The notes under the pieces were generated by a model. The model had not been told where the DNA came from and made no database searches. It was given only the letters and a program-made list of their open reading frames with translations. Shown here in pieces: positions 18,370-27,000 of a stretch of DNA of 42,695 nucleotides. The DNA comes from Actinomycetota bacterium (GTDB lineage: Bacteria; Actinomycetota; Nitriliruptoria; Nitriliruptorales; Nitriliruptoraceae): NCBI GenBank assembly GCA_019347575.1, contig JAHWKY010000036.1, positions 1 through 42,695 of the forward strand. Direction: 5' to 3'. A program made the translations under genes and the position numbers. Position 1 is the first letter of the stretch; each line of letters opens with the position of its first letter.

Positions 18370-18447
18370 GTGTGGCCTCCGGCTCGGGGACCGGCGAGTG
18401 TAAGTCACTCGAACTAACGTCAGGCAGGTGGCGACCCCCGAGGAGAT

Positions 18448-19509
18448 GTGACCACGGAACCGCTGGGCGACCTTCGCGACGCGGTCGATGCCGGGCTGGC
18501 CGCCTTCCTCGAGCGGGCGCTACCGCGGCTGGTCTCGCTGCACCCGGCGCTCCAGGATGCAGCTGACGAGCTGGGAGCGTTCGTGCTCGGCGGCGGCAAG
18601 CGGGTGCGGCCGATCTGCCTGCTCCTGGGTCACCGCGCCGCCGGCGGCGACGACGAGCGGGTGACGGGCCCGGCGCTGGCGCTGGAGCTGTTGCACACCT
18701 GTGCGCTGATCCACGACGACCTGATCGACGAGGCCGACACGCGTCGCGGCCGGCCGAGCATCCACCACCGCTTCGCCGCGGACCACGGTCGACGCGGCTG
18801 GCGAGGCGATCCCCGGACGTTCGGCACCGCCGCCGCGGTGCTCCTCGGCGACCTCGCGTTCGTCCTCGCCGACGAGCTGTTCCTCGACGCGGGCGTCACG
18901 TCGGACACGCTTCTCGCCGCGTTGCAACTGTTCACCACCATGCGTGAAGAGGTGATGGCCGGCCAGTACCTCGACGTCGTCGCCGCACACGACGGTCACG
19001 GCGACGGCGCGCTCGCGCTGCGGGTCGCCGCGCTGAAGTCCGGCCGCTACACGATCGCGCGACCGCTGCAGCTCGGGGCGGTGCTCGCAGACGGAGATGA
19101 CCGACTTGTCGAAGGTCTGTTCCGTTTCGGCGAGCCGCTCGGACAGGCGTTCCAGATCCGCGATGACGTGCTCGGGGTGTTCGGCGCCGCCGACGCCACG
19201 GGCAAGTCCCGCGACTCCGACCTGCGCGAGGGCAAGCGCACGCTCCTCGTGACCGAGACCTCGGCTCGCCTGTCCGGGGACGACGCGCGGCGCTTCGGCG
19301 AGCTGCTCGGTCACCCCGGACTGACCGCCGACGAGGCCGATGAGCTCCGGATCCTCATGCGGGAGTCGGGCGGCGTCGAGGCCACCGTCACGATCGCGGA
19401 CCAACTACGGGCCGCGGCGCTCGAGGCGCTGCGGAAGCTGGGCGTGCCCGATGACACGCGGCTCGCGCTCGAGCATCTCGCGCGCTTCGTGGTCGACCGC
19501 CAGGCGTGA
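18448..19509 (+). CDS. Polyprenyl diphosphate synthase (trans-isoprenyl type)
   Basis: 353 residues. It condenses isopentenyl diphosphate onto allylic diphosphates. The first Asp-rich motif is DDLID (90-94, in LIHDDLIDEADTRRG) and the second is DD at 239-240 (FQIRDDVLGVFG). GGGKRVRP near the N-terminus and KSGRYT in mid-protein are also conserved. Residues just before DDLID (LELLHTCA) lack large aromatics close to the motif, compatible with C20 or longer products, but chain length is uncertain. The GTG start has AGGAG only two bases away, so the start is tentative; no other nearby in-frame start exists. It is divergent from the trio. Confidence 0.9.
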   Translation: MTTEPLGDLRDAVDAGLAAFLERALPRLVSLHPALQDAADELGAFVLGGGKRVRPICLLLGHRAAGGDDERVTGPALALELLHTCALIHDDLIDEADTRRGRPSIHHRFAADHGRRGWRGDPRTFGTAAAVLLGDLAFVLADELFLDAGVTSDTLLAALQLFTTMREEVMAGQYLDVVAAHDGHGDGALALRVAALKSGRYTIARPLQLGAVLADGDDRLVEGLFRFGEPLGQAFQIRDDVLGVFGAADATGKSRDSDLREGKRTLLVTETSARLSGDDARRFGELLGHPGLTADEADELRILMRESGGVEATVTIADQLRAAALEALRKLGVPDDTRLALEHLARFVVDRQA

Positions 19510-19518
19510 CCCGCGGAC

Positions 19519-19719
19519 TCAGCGACCCAGCGTCGGGTCGTCGGTGAGGGTCTCCACCCACGGGAACACGACCGTGAAGAGCACCACGAGAACCACGAGC
19601 ACGACGAGGCCGATGACCAGCACCCGTGCGACCCGCCGCCCGGTCGAGCGCGCCGCGGCACCGCGTATCGCTCCCTCGGCAGCGCGCGCGTCGACCCCGT
19701 CAGAGGTGTCGTCCACCAC
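19519..19719 (-). CDS. Small single-pass membrane protein
   Basis: 66 residues: an acidic/alanine-rich N-terminus, a basic cluster (RSTGRRVARV), then one strong hydrophobic helix (VLVIGLVVLVVLVVLFTVV) and a short outside tail. Tandem GTG codons follow GGAGGG at good spacing. It lies 21 bp downstream of the sortase gene on the same strand, so they may be co-transcribed. No family is recognised. Confidence 0.65.
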   Translation of the reverse strand: MVDDTSDGVDARAAEGAIRGAAARSTGRRVARVLVIGLVVLVVLVVLFTVVFPWVETLTDDPTLGR

Positions 19720-19740
19720 GGTGGTCCCTCCCGTCTCTGC

Positions 19741-20400
19741 TCACGCTACCGGCGTGGCGAGCTCCGCGAACACGACGAGCCGCTGACGCGCGCTGAACCT
19801 CGGGTGGCACGTGGTGAGGGTGAGCAGGGCCGTGTCACCACCGGCCCCGAGCGGGTCCGGTCCGACCACCCACACATCCCCGGGCGAAACGATCCGGGTC
19901 TCGCGGACGACGTAGACCCACTCGCGCCGCTCCCGGTCGACCACGTGGATCTCGTCGCCCGCCACGACGTCGTCGAGATGGTAGAAGGGCGCCCCGTACG
20001 TCGTCCGGTGCCCGGCCACGGCGAAGTTGCCGATCTCGCCCGGCCCGGCGCTCTCGGGGTAGTGACCGGGACCGTTGCGGAGCACCGGGAGGCTGACGCC
20101 CTCGACGAGGAACAGCGGATCGGCGTGCACCAGCGGCTCGTCGGAGCCGGGGCGTTCGAACCACATCGCCGCGTAGGCGTCGCCGGGGTCGACCGGCTCC
20201 CGCGGTCCCTGCGCGACCGGCTCCTCGCCGGGCAGTGCCTCCTCAAGGGGCCCGTACTCGAGTTCGAACTGCTCGAGCAGCTCGGCCTGGGCCCGCTGGG
20301 TCTGCAGGTTCGTGAAGAACAGCAGGTACACGAGGTAGAGCAGGATGAGCACCCCGAGGCCGATGAGCGACCAGCCGAGGACACGTATCGCCCGCAGCAC
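19741..20400 (-). CDS. srtE: Class E-type sortase
   Basis: 219 residues. One N-terminal membrane anchor (about 8-30) and an extracytoplasmic sortase beta-barrel. The active site is visible: His131 in VAGHRTTYG, Cys198 in LTLTTCHPRF, and the Arg following in SARQR. The long acidic linker and TLTTC-H-P pattern fit class E/D. Class E enzymes attach proteins with LAxTG signals to peptidoglycan in actinobacteria. A protein ending in LAATG, hydrophobic stretch and RRRR tail is encoded at 28803-30122 and is a plausible substrate. GTG at 20400 with GAAGGGAC upstream. It is divergent from crgA, as sortase/crgA neighbours often are. Confidence 0.9.
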   Translation of the reverse strand: MLRAIRVLGWSLIGLGVLILLYLVYLLFFTNLQTQRAQAELLEQFELEYGPLEEALPGEEPVAQGPREPVDPGDAYAAMWFERPGSDEPLVHADPLFLVEGVSLPVLRNGPGHYPESAGPGEIGNFAVAGHRTTYGAPFYHLDDVVAGDEIHVVDRERREWVYVVRETRIVSPGDVWVVGPDPLGAGGDTALLTLTTCHPRFSARQRLVVFAELATPVA

Positions 20401-20525
20401 GCACGTCCCTTCGCCGTCGGGAGGGTAACGACGCAGCCGGAGGGCGCGTTCCAGCCCACTCGGGGACCGCCGAGGTGAGCCACTACCATCGGTCGCCAGG
20501 CGCGCGCACCTCGGAGGGACCGCCC

Positions 20526-20783
20526 ATGCCCGAGAGCAGGCACCGACGCAAGGGCAAGCAGCGGCCACGCCCCGGCAAGGCGGCGGGCCCGCCCCGCAAC
20601 CCCACGCCGAGCCCAGCGTGGGTACCGATCACCGGCAGCGTGCTGCTCGGACTGGGCGTGCTGATCATCCTCGCGGGGTACTTCACGGCGATCTCGGGCC
20701 CGATCCTCGGGCAGAACTTCCCGCTGGTGCTGGGGTTCGTGCTGCTCGCGATCGGCTTCGGCTTCCTCACCCAGTGGCGCTGA
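20526..20783 (+). CDS. crgA: Cell division protein CrgA
   Basis: 85 residues, the family length. A basic N-terminal region (MPESRHRRKGKQRPRPGK) is followed by two membrane helices separated by a short loop: WVPITGSVLLGLGVLIILAG and NFPLVLGFVLLAIGFGF, ending TQWR. CrgA helps assemble the actinobacterial divisome at FtsZ rings and bridges it to septal peptidoglycan synthesis. GGAGGG lies six to seven bases before the ATG, which decides this start over an upstream in-frame one. Confidence rests on the length, helix pattern and conserved neighbourhood. Confidence 0.92.
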   Translation: MPESRHRRKGKQRPRPGKAAGPPRNPTPSPAWVPITGSVLLGLGVLIILAGYFTAISGPILGQNFPLVLGFVLLAIGFGFLTQWR

Positions 20784-20820
20784 CAACGGTGGACTTCCAC
20801 CCGTGTCGTTCTTCCCCAGC

Positions 20821-21011
20821 CCTGTCCACAGCTGTGGACAGGAGGGGGCGACCGCGCCGCCGCTTTCCACGGAACCTCTCCACAGCCTGTGGACCCGTCC
20901 CACGGCTGGTTGACTGAAGCACCCTGGCGTTCGCTGCGTGACGAGGTGACCGCACTACGGGAAGGACGCGACGTGCCGGTCTACGAGTACCGCTGCGAGG
21001 GTTGTGGACAG
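20821..21011. promoter_or_regulatory. Cluster of DnaA-box-like TCCACA sequences
   Basis: Five sites share the TCCACA core of the actinobacterial DnaA box. A perfect 22-bp palindrome at 20821-20842 holds two facing CTGTCCACA sites. An inverted pair at 20876-20896 (TCCACAG, one base, CTGTGGA at the centre) gives two weaker ones. CTGTCCACA also appears on the minus strand at 21003-21011, inside the FmdB gene. The classic box is TTGTCCACA, so three sites match at eight of nine. No dnaA or dnaN flanks it, so it is not shown to be oriC; DnaA titration or DnaA-controlled transcription are alternatives. Confidence 0.5.
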
Positions 21012-21233
21012 AGCACGGACCGGATCCTGCCCTACGAGCGGGTGGACGATCCCGGACCGTGTCCCGCGTGCGGCGGCGAACTCGCCCGGCGGTGGTCACG
21101 GGTGGCGGTGAAGCTGCAGGGGTGGGGCTTCTCGCGCACCGACGCGCTCGTGCCCGACCGCCCCGGAGGCCGCAACGACTTCAAGCAGGTCCAGGAGCGC
21201 GCCGAGAAGCTGTCCGACACCGGCGAGCTGTAA
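20973..21233 (+). CDS. FmdB-type zinc-ribbon protein
   Basis: 86 residues beginning MPVYEYRCEGCG, the signature start of the FmdB regulatory/zinc ribbon family. Four Cys in two pairs (CEGCG and CPACGG) form a zinc ribbon; the tail (GRNDFKQVQERAEKLSDTGEL) is charged and helical. GTG at 20973 has GAAGGA upstream. The family was named for a putative regulator of formamidase, but its general role is unclear. Confidence 0.85.
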   Translation: MPVYEYRCEGCGQSTDRILPYERVDDPGPCPACGGELARRWSRVAVKLQGWGFSRTDALVPDRPGGRNDFKQVQERAEKLSDTGEL

Positions 21234-21342
21234 CTGGCGACGCCGCATCCGCGTCGTCGATACAGCCTTCGCGGTCCACCCACGGCCGAGAGCGCGGTCT
21301 CGGCCGCTCGGGTGGCGGGGGGACCCCGGGCGCTGTGATCGA

Positions 21343-21666
21343 CTATCCGGGGTCGACCTCGGTGCGGGCGTGCATGCGCGCCCCGCAGTGACGCGGGGGC
21401 AGCCCCGAGCCGGCGGCGACGACCAGTAACTCCGCGCCGCACTCCTCGCACCAGTAAAGGGTCGGTCCTGCCGCGGTGGGCGGAGGCTGCTCGTCGTCCG
21501 CGACGTCGACGCCGTGCGCCCCGCGTCGGAACGACCGCAGCGTCGCCGTGCCCCAGGCCCAGACCAACGCTCCGATCAGCGGGGCGAGGACGAACTTCCA
21601 GCCCCACACGACGGCGACGAAGGCGGCTGCGGCGATGGCCACGACCGCGACGAGGATCGCCGCCAC
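21343..21666 (-). CDS. Small membrane protein with CxxC zinc-ribbon-like tail
   Basis: 107 residues. Two close hydrophobic segments (about 2-22 and 24-44) are followed by an acidic linker and a metal-site-like end (LYWCEECGAELL ... PRHCGARMHAR). GTG at 21666 lies 22 bp after the thiolase stop on the same strand, so it is probably the last gene of that transcript. No family is recognised; the CEECG...HCG pattern suggests a zinc ribbon on the inner face. Confidence 0.7.
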   Translation of the reverse strand: MAAILVAVVAIAAAAFVAVVWGWKFVLAPLIGALVWAWGTATLRSFRRGAHGVDVADDEQPPPTAAGPTLYWCEECGAELLVVAAGSGLPPRHCGARMHARTEVDPG

Positions 21667-21687
21667 GGGTCCGCTCCGACCGATCGA

Positions 21688-22887
<1,200 letters not shown>

Positions 22888-22935
22888 CTGGGGTCTCCTG
22901 GGAGGTCGGGGAGAGGTGCGTTCAGCGTACCGAGC

Positions 22936-22967
22936 GGTCCGGCGCCGCCCGCAGGCGGCGCCGGACC
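22936..22967 (-). terminator. Perfect 14-bp hairpin between the 40-residue gene and thiolase
   Basis: GGTCCGGCGCCGCC pairs perfectly with its complement over a four-base loop, 13 bp after the small gene's stop and 49 bp before the thiolase start on the same strand. There is no T tract. It probably ends or attenuates transcription from the upstream promoter, so much of the thiolase mRNA may depend on partial read-through or its own promoter. Confidence 0.7.
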
Positions 22968-22979
22968 TCGGTGCTCGCC

Positions 22980-23102
22980 CTAGTGGGCCGACACCCGGAT
23001 CCCCCAGACCAGTACCAGCAGGCCCAGGAGGATCCCGAGGCTGACGCCAGCGGCGGGGTAGTCCGTCGTCAGCGTCCACCACAGCTCCGTGATGACCTCC
23101 AT
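22980..23102 (-). CDS. 40-residue single-pass membrane peptide
   Basis: ATG at 23102 is preceded by an excellent ribosome site (AGGAGGTGGAGG). The peptide starts MEVITELWWTLTTDYPAAG, has one hydrophobic helix (VSLGILLGLLVLVWGI) and ends RVSAH before TAG. It sits directly downstream of the paired palindromic operator at 23173-23220 and upstream of a strong hairpin and the thiolase. No family is recognised. The strong ribosome site, clean membrane helix and own terminator argue that it is real despite its size. Confidence 0.65.
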   Translation of the reverse strand: MEVITELWWTLTTDYPAAGVSLGILLGLLVLVWGIRVSAH

Positions 23103-23172
23103 GTCCTCCACCTCCTATCCCGTCGCGAGCCCTCCGAGACCCGCGCTGGTGCAACCACGCTCTCCCTGTATC

Positions 23173-23220
23173 GACTACGGAGCGTGAGGACTTGAGCCAA
23201 ATTGACTACGTTCCGTAGTC
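23173..23220. promoter_or_regulatory. Paired palindromic operator (GACTACG-n3-CGTAGTC)
   Basis: A perfect inverted repeat, GACTACG / CGTAGTC with a three-base spacer, lies at 23204-23220. A second, weaker copy with the same left arm and spacer is at 23173-23189 (right arm CGTGAGG), 31 bp away, or three helical turns. They lie between the thioesterase stop and the small membrane gene. This is typical of a TetR-type repressor binding as two dimers; control of the small gene and thiolase is inferred. Confidence 0.65.
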
Positions 23221-23267
23221 GGTTCGGGGGACTCGGCGGTCGGGATGAGGCGGTCCAACCGGGCGGA

Positions 23268-23735
23268 TCAGTGCGCGGCGCGCCACTCGTCGGGCCACGC
23301 GGCCTCGCCGAGGTGCCAGCCCGACGTGCGGTGGCCCATCGCCTGAAGGCTGGCGACCAGCTCGGCTTCGTCGGCACGTACCTCGATGAGGTAGGCGGCC
23401 GTCCGGCGCGTCCGGGAGCGCTCGCGGGCCTCGGCGACGAGCTCGGTGTCGGGACCGACCGGCGCGAGGTACTGCACCTCGACCGTCAGCGCGACCGCTT
23501 GGCGGCCCCACGAGTTGGACGCGACCGCGAGGGCGGCGTCACCCAGTGCGAAGAGCGCCCCGCCGTGCACCGACCCCGCGAAGTTGCGGTGCTCGTCACC
23601 CGGTGTCCACCGCACGCGCGCCCACCCGCCGCCCCAGTCCTCCAGCGTCCCGCCGAGCGCGCGCAGCAGCGCATCGCGCCGGAACAGCGCATCGAGCGCG
23701 TCGCGGTTGGGGTGCTCGGTCGTGTGGGCATCCAC
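23268..23735 (-). CDS. Hotdog-fold thioesterase (PaaI type)
   Basis: 155 residues with the hotdog pattern: RNFAGSVHGGALFALGDAALAVA contains the PaaI-type HGG motif and the helix carrying the active-site Asp, followed by the strand ALTVEVQYLAP. Likely hydrolyses acyl- or phenylacyl-CoA esters in the cytoplasm. ATG at 23735; ribosome site modest. It lies 39 bp downstream of the transporter on the same strand and ends before the operator region, so its link to the thiolase is positional. Confidence 0.85.
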   Translation of the reverse strand: MDAHTTEHPNRDALDALFRRDALLRALGGTLEDWGGGWARVRWTPGDEHRNFAGSVHGGALFALGDAALAVASNSWGRQAVALTVEVQYLAPVGPDTELVAEARERSRTRRTAAYLIEVRADEAELVASLQAMGHRTSGWHLGEAAWPDEWRAAH

Positions 23736-23774
23736 GGTCCCGCGACGGTAGCTGCGTCGGTCGCCGGCGCGCCG

Positions 23775-25208
23775 TCATCCGCGTTCGGCCAGGAGGGGGA
23801 TGCGGGCGTTGAGCTCCTCGAGCTCTGAGTCGCCGCCGCTGGCGAGCGAGAGCCCCACGGCGACCAAGGTCGACCCCGCGATGGCGCCGAGGAACGGGGG
23901 CAACGTTGGTACGACCGCCGCGAACGTCACCGTGTCCCAGATCGACACCGCACCGCCACCGATCGCGGCGGCCACGACCGCCCCGACGAGCCCCCCGATC
24001 CCGCCCGCGAGGACCGCCGGGGCGGTGGCGCGGCGCCACAGGCTGAGCAGCGCCGGGACGACGGTCGCCGCCGCCAGGAGGTCCGCGACCAGGAACAACC
24101 GGAGCACCGACACACCCTGGAATGCGACCGCAGCGGCGGGAACCAGCAGGACCGCCGTGACGATGCGGGCATCGCGCAGCGACAGGCTCGGACGCTCGGC
24201 CACCACCAGGGAGGCCAGCGCGTTCTCGAGCGTGTCCACCGACGAGGCGACGAGCGCGATCCCCAGGACGAGCACGACGACCGCGACCCAGGTCGCGACG
24301 CCGCCCACGAGGGCGAAGAAGGGCACGATCGCCGTGGCCGTCGGGTCGGACACGCCCGCTCCGACCGCGAACGTGCCGAGCAGTCCGACCACCAGCACCA
24401 CCGGGATGGTCAGCCCCGCGCCGATGAGCGTGCCCCGCCGCAGATCGCGGTCGTCACGCGCCGCCCACACCCGCTGCCAGTAGCCCTGGTGGAACAGGTT
24501 CGCCGCGGTCACCGCGATGACGAGAGTGACGGCGGCCTCGACGCCGGCCGCGTCGACACCCGCCCCGCCGGAGCGGTCGAGGGTCCCGCCCAGATCACCG
24601 AAACCGGCGACGATGGCGACGACGGCGATCGCGACCAGGGCGAGGACGAGCCAGCCCTGCCAGCGGTCCGTGCGCAGCGACGCACGCAGACCCCCGTAGG
24701 CGGTGTACGCGAGCGTGACCGCCGCGACGGCGACGATCGTGACCCGCGCGTCGAGGCCGGCCAGGATCGCGGTGACGCCGCCGATGGCCCCGAGTTCGGC
24801 GGTGACGAACACCCACATGTACAGGATCGAGATCCCCACGACGTAGGTGTGGAAGGCGCGACCGAAGCGGAGCCGGACGAACTCAGTGAGGCTGTGGCCG
24901 GCCGGGACGAGGCGCCGCAGCCGCGGGCCGAGCAGCCCGAACGCCAGGATCGGGGCGGCGGCTGCCACGGCGTAGCCGACCACGGCATCGACGCCCGCGC
25001 GCGCGCCGATCTCGGGCGGGGCGAACAGGATCCAGGCGCCGAGTCCCGACGCGAAGAAGGTCAGGGCGAGCGGCCACGATGACTGGCTGTTGCGCGCGAC
25101 GAGGTACTCCTCGAGGTCCTCGTCGCCCCGGTCCGTCGTGAAGCCCACCCACGCGAACAGCGCGAGGGTCGCGAGCAGGACGAGGACACCGATGCTGGTC
25201 GCGATCAC
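23775..25208 (-). CDS. Sodium:solute symporter (SSS family) under TPP riboswitch control
   Basis: 477 residues with about 12-13 hydrophobic helices. SSS features include the N-terminal EEYLVARNSQSSWPLALTFFASGLGAW region, which corresponds to the family's first sodium-site helices, and LFHQGYWQRVWAARDDRDLRRG. GTG at 25208 has GGAGGGAG upstream, overlapping the base of a TPP riboswitch. That places it in thiamine metabolism: SSS-type transporters with THI elements (the predicted ThiV group) are thought to import thiamine or its pyrimidine/thiazole precursors. The exact substrate is inference. Followed closely by the thioesterase. Confidence 0.88.
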   Translation of the reverse strand: MIATSIGVLVLLATLALFAWVGFTTDRGDEDLEEYLVARNSQSSWPLALTFFASGLGAWILFAPPEIGARAGVDAVVGYAVAAAAPILAFGLLGPRLRRLVPAGHSLTEFVRLRFGRAFHTYVVGISILYMWVFVTAELGAIGGVTAILAGLDARVTIVAVAAVTLAYTAYGGLRASLRTDRWQGWLVLALVAIAVVAIVAGFGDLGGTLDRSGGAGVDAAGVEAAVTLVIAVTAANLFHQGYWQRVWAARDDRDLRRGTLIGAGLTIPVVLVVGLLGTFAVGAGVSDPTATAIVPFFALVGGVATWVAVVVLVLGIALVASSVDTLENALASLVVAERPSLSLRDARIVTAVLLVPAAAVAFQGVSVLRLFLVADLLAAATVVPALLSLWRRATAPAVLAGGIGGLVGAVVAAAIGGGAVSIWDTVTFAAVVPTLPPFLGAIAGSTLVAVGLSLASGGDSELEELNARIPLLAERG

Positions 25209-25221
25209 GACGCGCTCCCTC

Positions 25222-25298
25222 CGCCGGCATGACCCGGATCAGGTGTGGGGTCTGCGTCCGCGGCGCACTCTCAGCCCGGCGTGGGGGCTCCCCCGGCG
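25222..25298 (-). ncRNA. TPP (THI-element) riboswitch
   Basis: On the minus strand, the conserved THI elements appear in order: GGGCTGAGAG, then GACCC, then ACCTGATCCGGGTCATGCC and GGCGGAGGGA. CGCCGG at the 5' end (25293-25298) pairs with CCGGCG at the 3' end (25222-25227) to form P1. The transporter's Shine-Dalgarno (25218-25222) abuts and touches P1, so TPP binding probably blocks translation initiation. The start codon is 14 bases further on. Confidence 0.95.
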
Positions 25299-25359
25299 TT
25301 TCGTTCCGCGCGAGCCTAGCGGCCCGATCTGCCCTTCCCGGCGCGATGGTCAGGAGCGA

Positions 25360-25656
25360 TCAGCGGACGCGCTCGTAGGACCGGGGCCCTCGTCCCGTGC
25401 GACCACGTCCCCCGGCGGCGCGGTAGACGAGCAGCGCGACGACGGCTCCGACGACCGAGCCGATGAACCCCGAAGCGGTGAAGGCGAGCTCACCGGCGAA
25501 GATCAGCGCGGCGAGGAACCCACCGACGAACGAGCCCACGATGCCCAGCAGGACGGTCTGCCAGAACCCCATCGGGTCCGGGCCGGGGACGAGCAGCCGT
25601 GCCAGGTACCCAGCGATGGCACCGACGATGATGAGGTAGAGGACGAAGCCGAGCAT
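25360..25656 (-). CDS. GlsB/YeaQ/YmgE-type (transglycosylase-associated) membrane protein
   Basis: 98 residues with three hydrophobic helices and the family pattern: MLGFVLYLIIVGAIAGYLA, then a short loop with PMGFWQTVLLGIVGSFVGG, then FIGSVVGAVVALLVYR and a basic tail. GAGGAG lies six bases before the ATG. These small proteins are common in stress regulons; the molecular role is unknown. Confidence 0.88.
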   Translation of the reverse strand: MLGFVLYLIIVGAIAGYLARLLVPGPDPMGFWQTVLLGIVGSFVGGFLAALIFAGELAFTASGFIGSVVGAVVALLVYRAAGGRGRTGRGPRSYERVR

Positions 25657-25790
25657 CGCGCGCTCCTCGATCGATGTCTCCCCCAGGGTGCGCCCTCAGA
25701 GGCCCTCGGTGCCGCCCGCTCCTCGGCCATCCGGTCACCACGTCGTGATCGGCGGGGAGCCGTCGTCTCCACGCTCCGTGCTCGCGCGCC

Positions 25791-26441
25791 TCAGCGCATC
25801 CTCTTGCGGCTGACCCCGGGGATCGGCCCCTTCGGGATCGGGATGCGGTCTCCCCCGAGCGCGTCGAGCTTGCGCGCGAGCTCGGGGACCTCGCCCTTCT
25901 TCAGTGAGCGGGGGAGCTTCGCCAGCGTGAGCGTGAGCTTGCCGAGCTCGACGACGTTGTCGCCATCACCCTCACCGACGACGAACGTGCGCACCGGCGC
26001 GTCCCCGGAGACGCGCTGCATCCGCTTGCGCTCCTTCTGCAGCAGCGCCGCCGCTTGCTTCCCGCGCCCCTCGGCGACCAGCACGATGCCGGGACGCCCG
26101 ACCGCTCGGTGCACCATCACGGCCTTCCCGGCCACGGCGACGGCAGGCGTGACGAACCACTGTCCGCGCATGGCGTGCATCACCGCGGCCGCCGCTCCCG
26201 GTTGCCCCTCGATGGCGGCGATCTGAGCTGCGGTGGCGCGGCGGCCGAACACCGACAGTCCCCCGACGACGAGGCCGAGGACACCGAGCACGATGCCGAT
26301 GATCAGCGCGTCGAGGAGGATGCCGACGACGAAGGGGATCGCGAAGCCGAGCAGGGCCGCCGCGACGAAGAGGGGGAGGAACCGTGAGTCGGCGTCGGCC
26401 GTGGCCTTGAAGGCCTGCCAGAGTTGTCCGAGTCGGCGCAT
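25791..26441 (-). CDS. DUF4191-type membrane protein
   Basis: 216 residues with two adjacent membrane helices (about 22-44 and 46-66), a basic cytoplasmic domain (KAVMVHRAVGRPGIVLVAEG, LLQKERKRMQRV) and a very basic end (KGPIPGVSRKRMR). This arrangement matches the actinobacterial DUF4191 family, of unknown function and often close to lipoate or glutamine synthetase genes, which are not seen here. ATG at 26441; divergent from the response regulator. Confidence 0.78.
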   Translation of the reverse strand: MRRLGQLWQAFKATADADSRFLPLFVAAALLGFAIPFVVGILLDALIIGIVLGVLGLVVGGLSVFGRRATAAQIAAIEGQPGAAAAVMHAMRGQWFVTPAVAVAGKAVMVHRAVGRPGIVLVAEGRGKQAAALLQKERKRMQRVSGDAPVRTFVVGEGDGDNVVELGKLTLTLAKLPRSLKKGEVPELARKLDALGGDRIPIPKGPIPGVSRKRMR

Positions 26442-26558
26442 GGCTTCCGTCCGGTCCGAGATGTGGCCTCATCCTACGGGCGCGTGGACGCGGTCTCGAT
26501 GCAGAGGCCCTCCGGCGGGGCCGGGTGGTTAGGCTTCCGGGTGCCGGGAGGTGACGTG

Positions 26559-26996
26559 GTGCCGCGGGTGCTCATCGCTGAGGACGACGCCAACATCCGT
26601 GCCCTGATCGAGATGGCCTTCGACGAGTACGAGACGATCGTCGCGGCCGACGGGGGGCAGGCCATCGCGCTGCTCGAAGAGACGCGCTTCGACGCCGCGG
26701 TCCTCGACGTGATGATGCCGGTGGTTGATGGGTTCGACGTGCTGACCGCGATCCGTACCCACTCCCGCCACGCCAAGGTACCGGTGGTCATGCTCACGGC
26801 GAAGACCTCCGAGAGCGACCACATCGAGGGCTTCCAGCGGGGCGCGGACGCGTACGTCACAAAGCCCTTCATGCCCGACGAGCTCGTCGCGACCGTCGAT
26901 GAGCTGCTCAGCATGTCGTGGGAGGCACGCAGCCGTCAGCGGGATTCGGAGAAGGACCGCGCCGAGTTCCTGCGCCGGCTGGAACGCCGCTTCTGA
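26559..26996 (+). CDS. Orphan single-domain response regulator
   Basis: 145 residues. A CheY-like receiver: acidic pocket EDD near residue 8, phosphoacceptor Asp50 (VLDVMMP), Thr in VMLTAKT and Lys102 (VTKPF). After the receiver there is only a charged helix (ARSRQRDSEKDRAEFLRRLERR) and no output domain. GTG at 26559 is preferred because GGAGGTG lies five bases upstream; other in-frame GTGs exist. No kinase is adjacent; a soluble PAS kinase is 6 kb away. It is four bases upstream of a methyltransferase-like gene, so the two are probably co-transcribed. Confidence 0.88.
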   Translation: MPRVLIAEDDANIRALIEMAFDEYETIVAADGGQAIALLEETRFDAAVLDVMMPVVDGFDVLTAIRTHSRHAKVPVVMLTAKTSESDHIEGFQRGADAYVTKPFMPDELVATVDELLSMSWEARSRQRDSEKDRAEFLRRLERRF

Positions 26997-27000
26997 CGAC

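Noticed and set aside
20821-20972. Calling the DnaA-box cluster a chromosomal origin
   Set aside because: Only about five boxes, no AT-rich unwinding region and no dnaA or dnaN next to it; reported only as a DnaA-box-like cluster.
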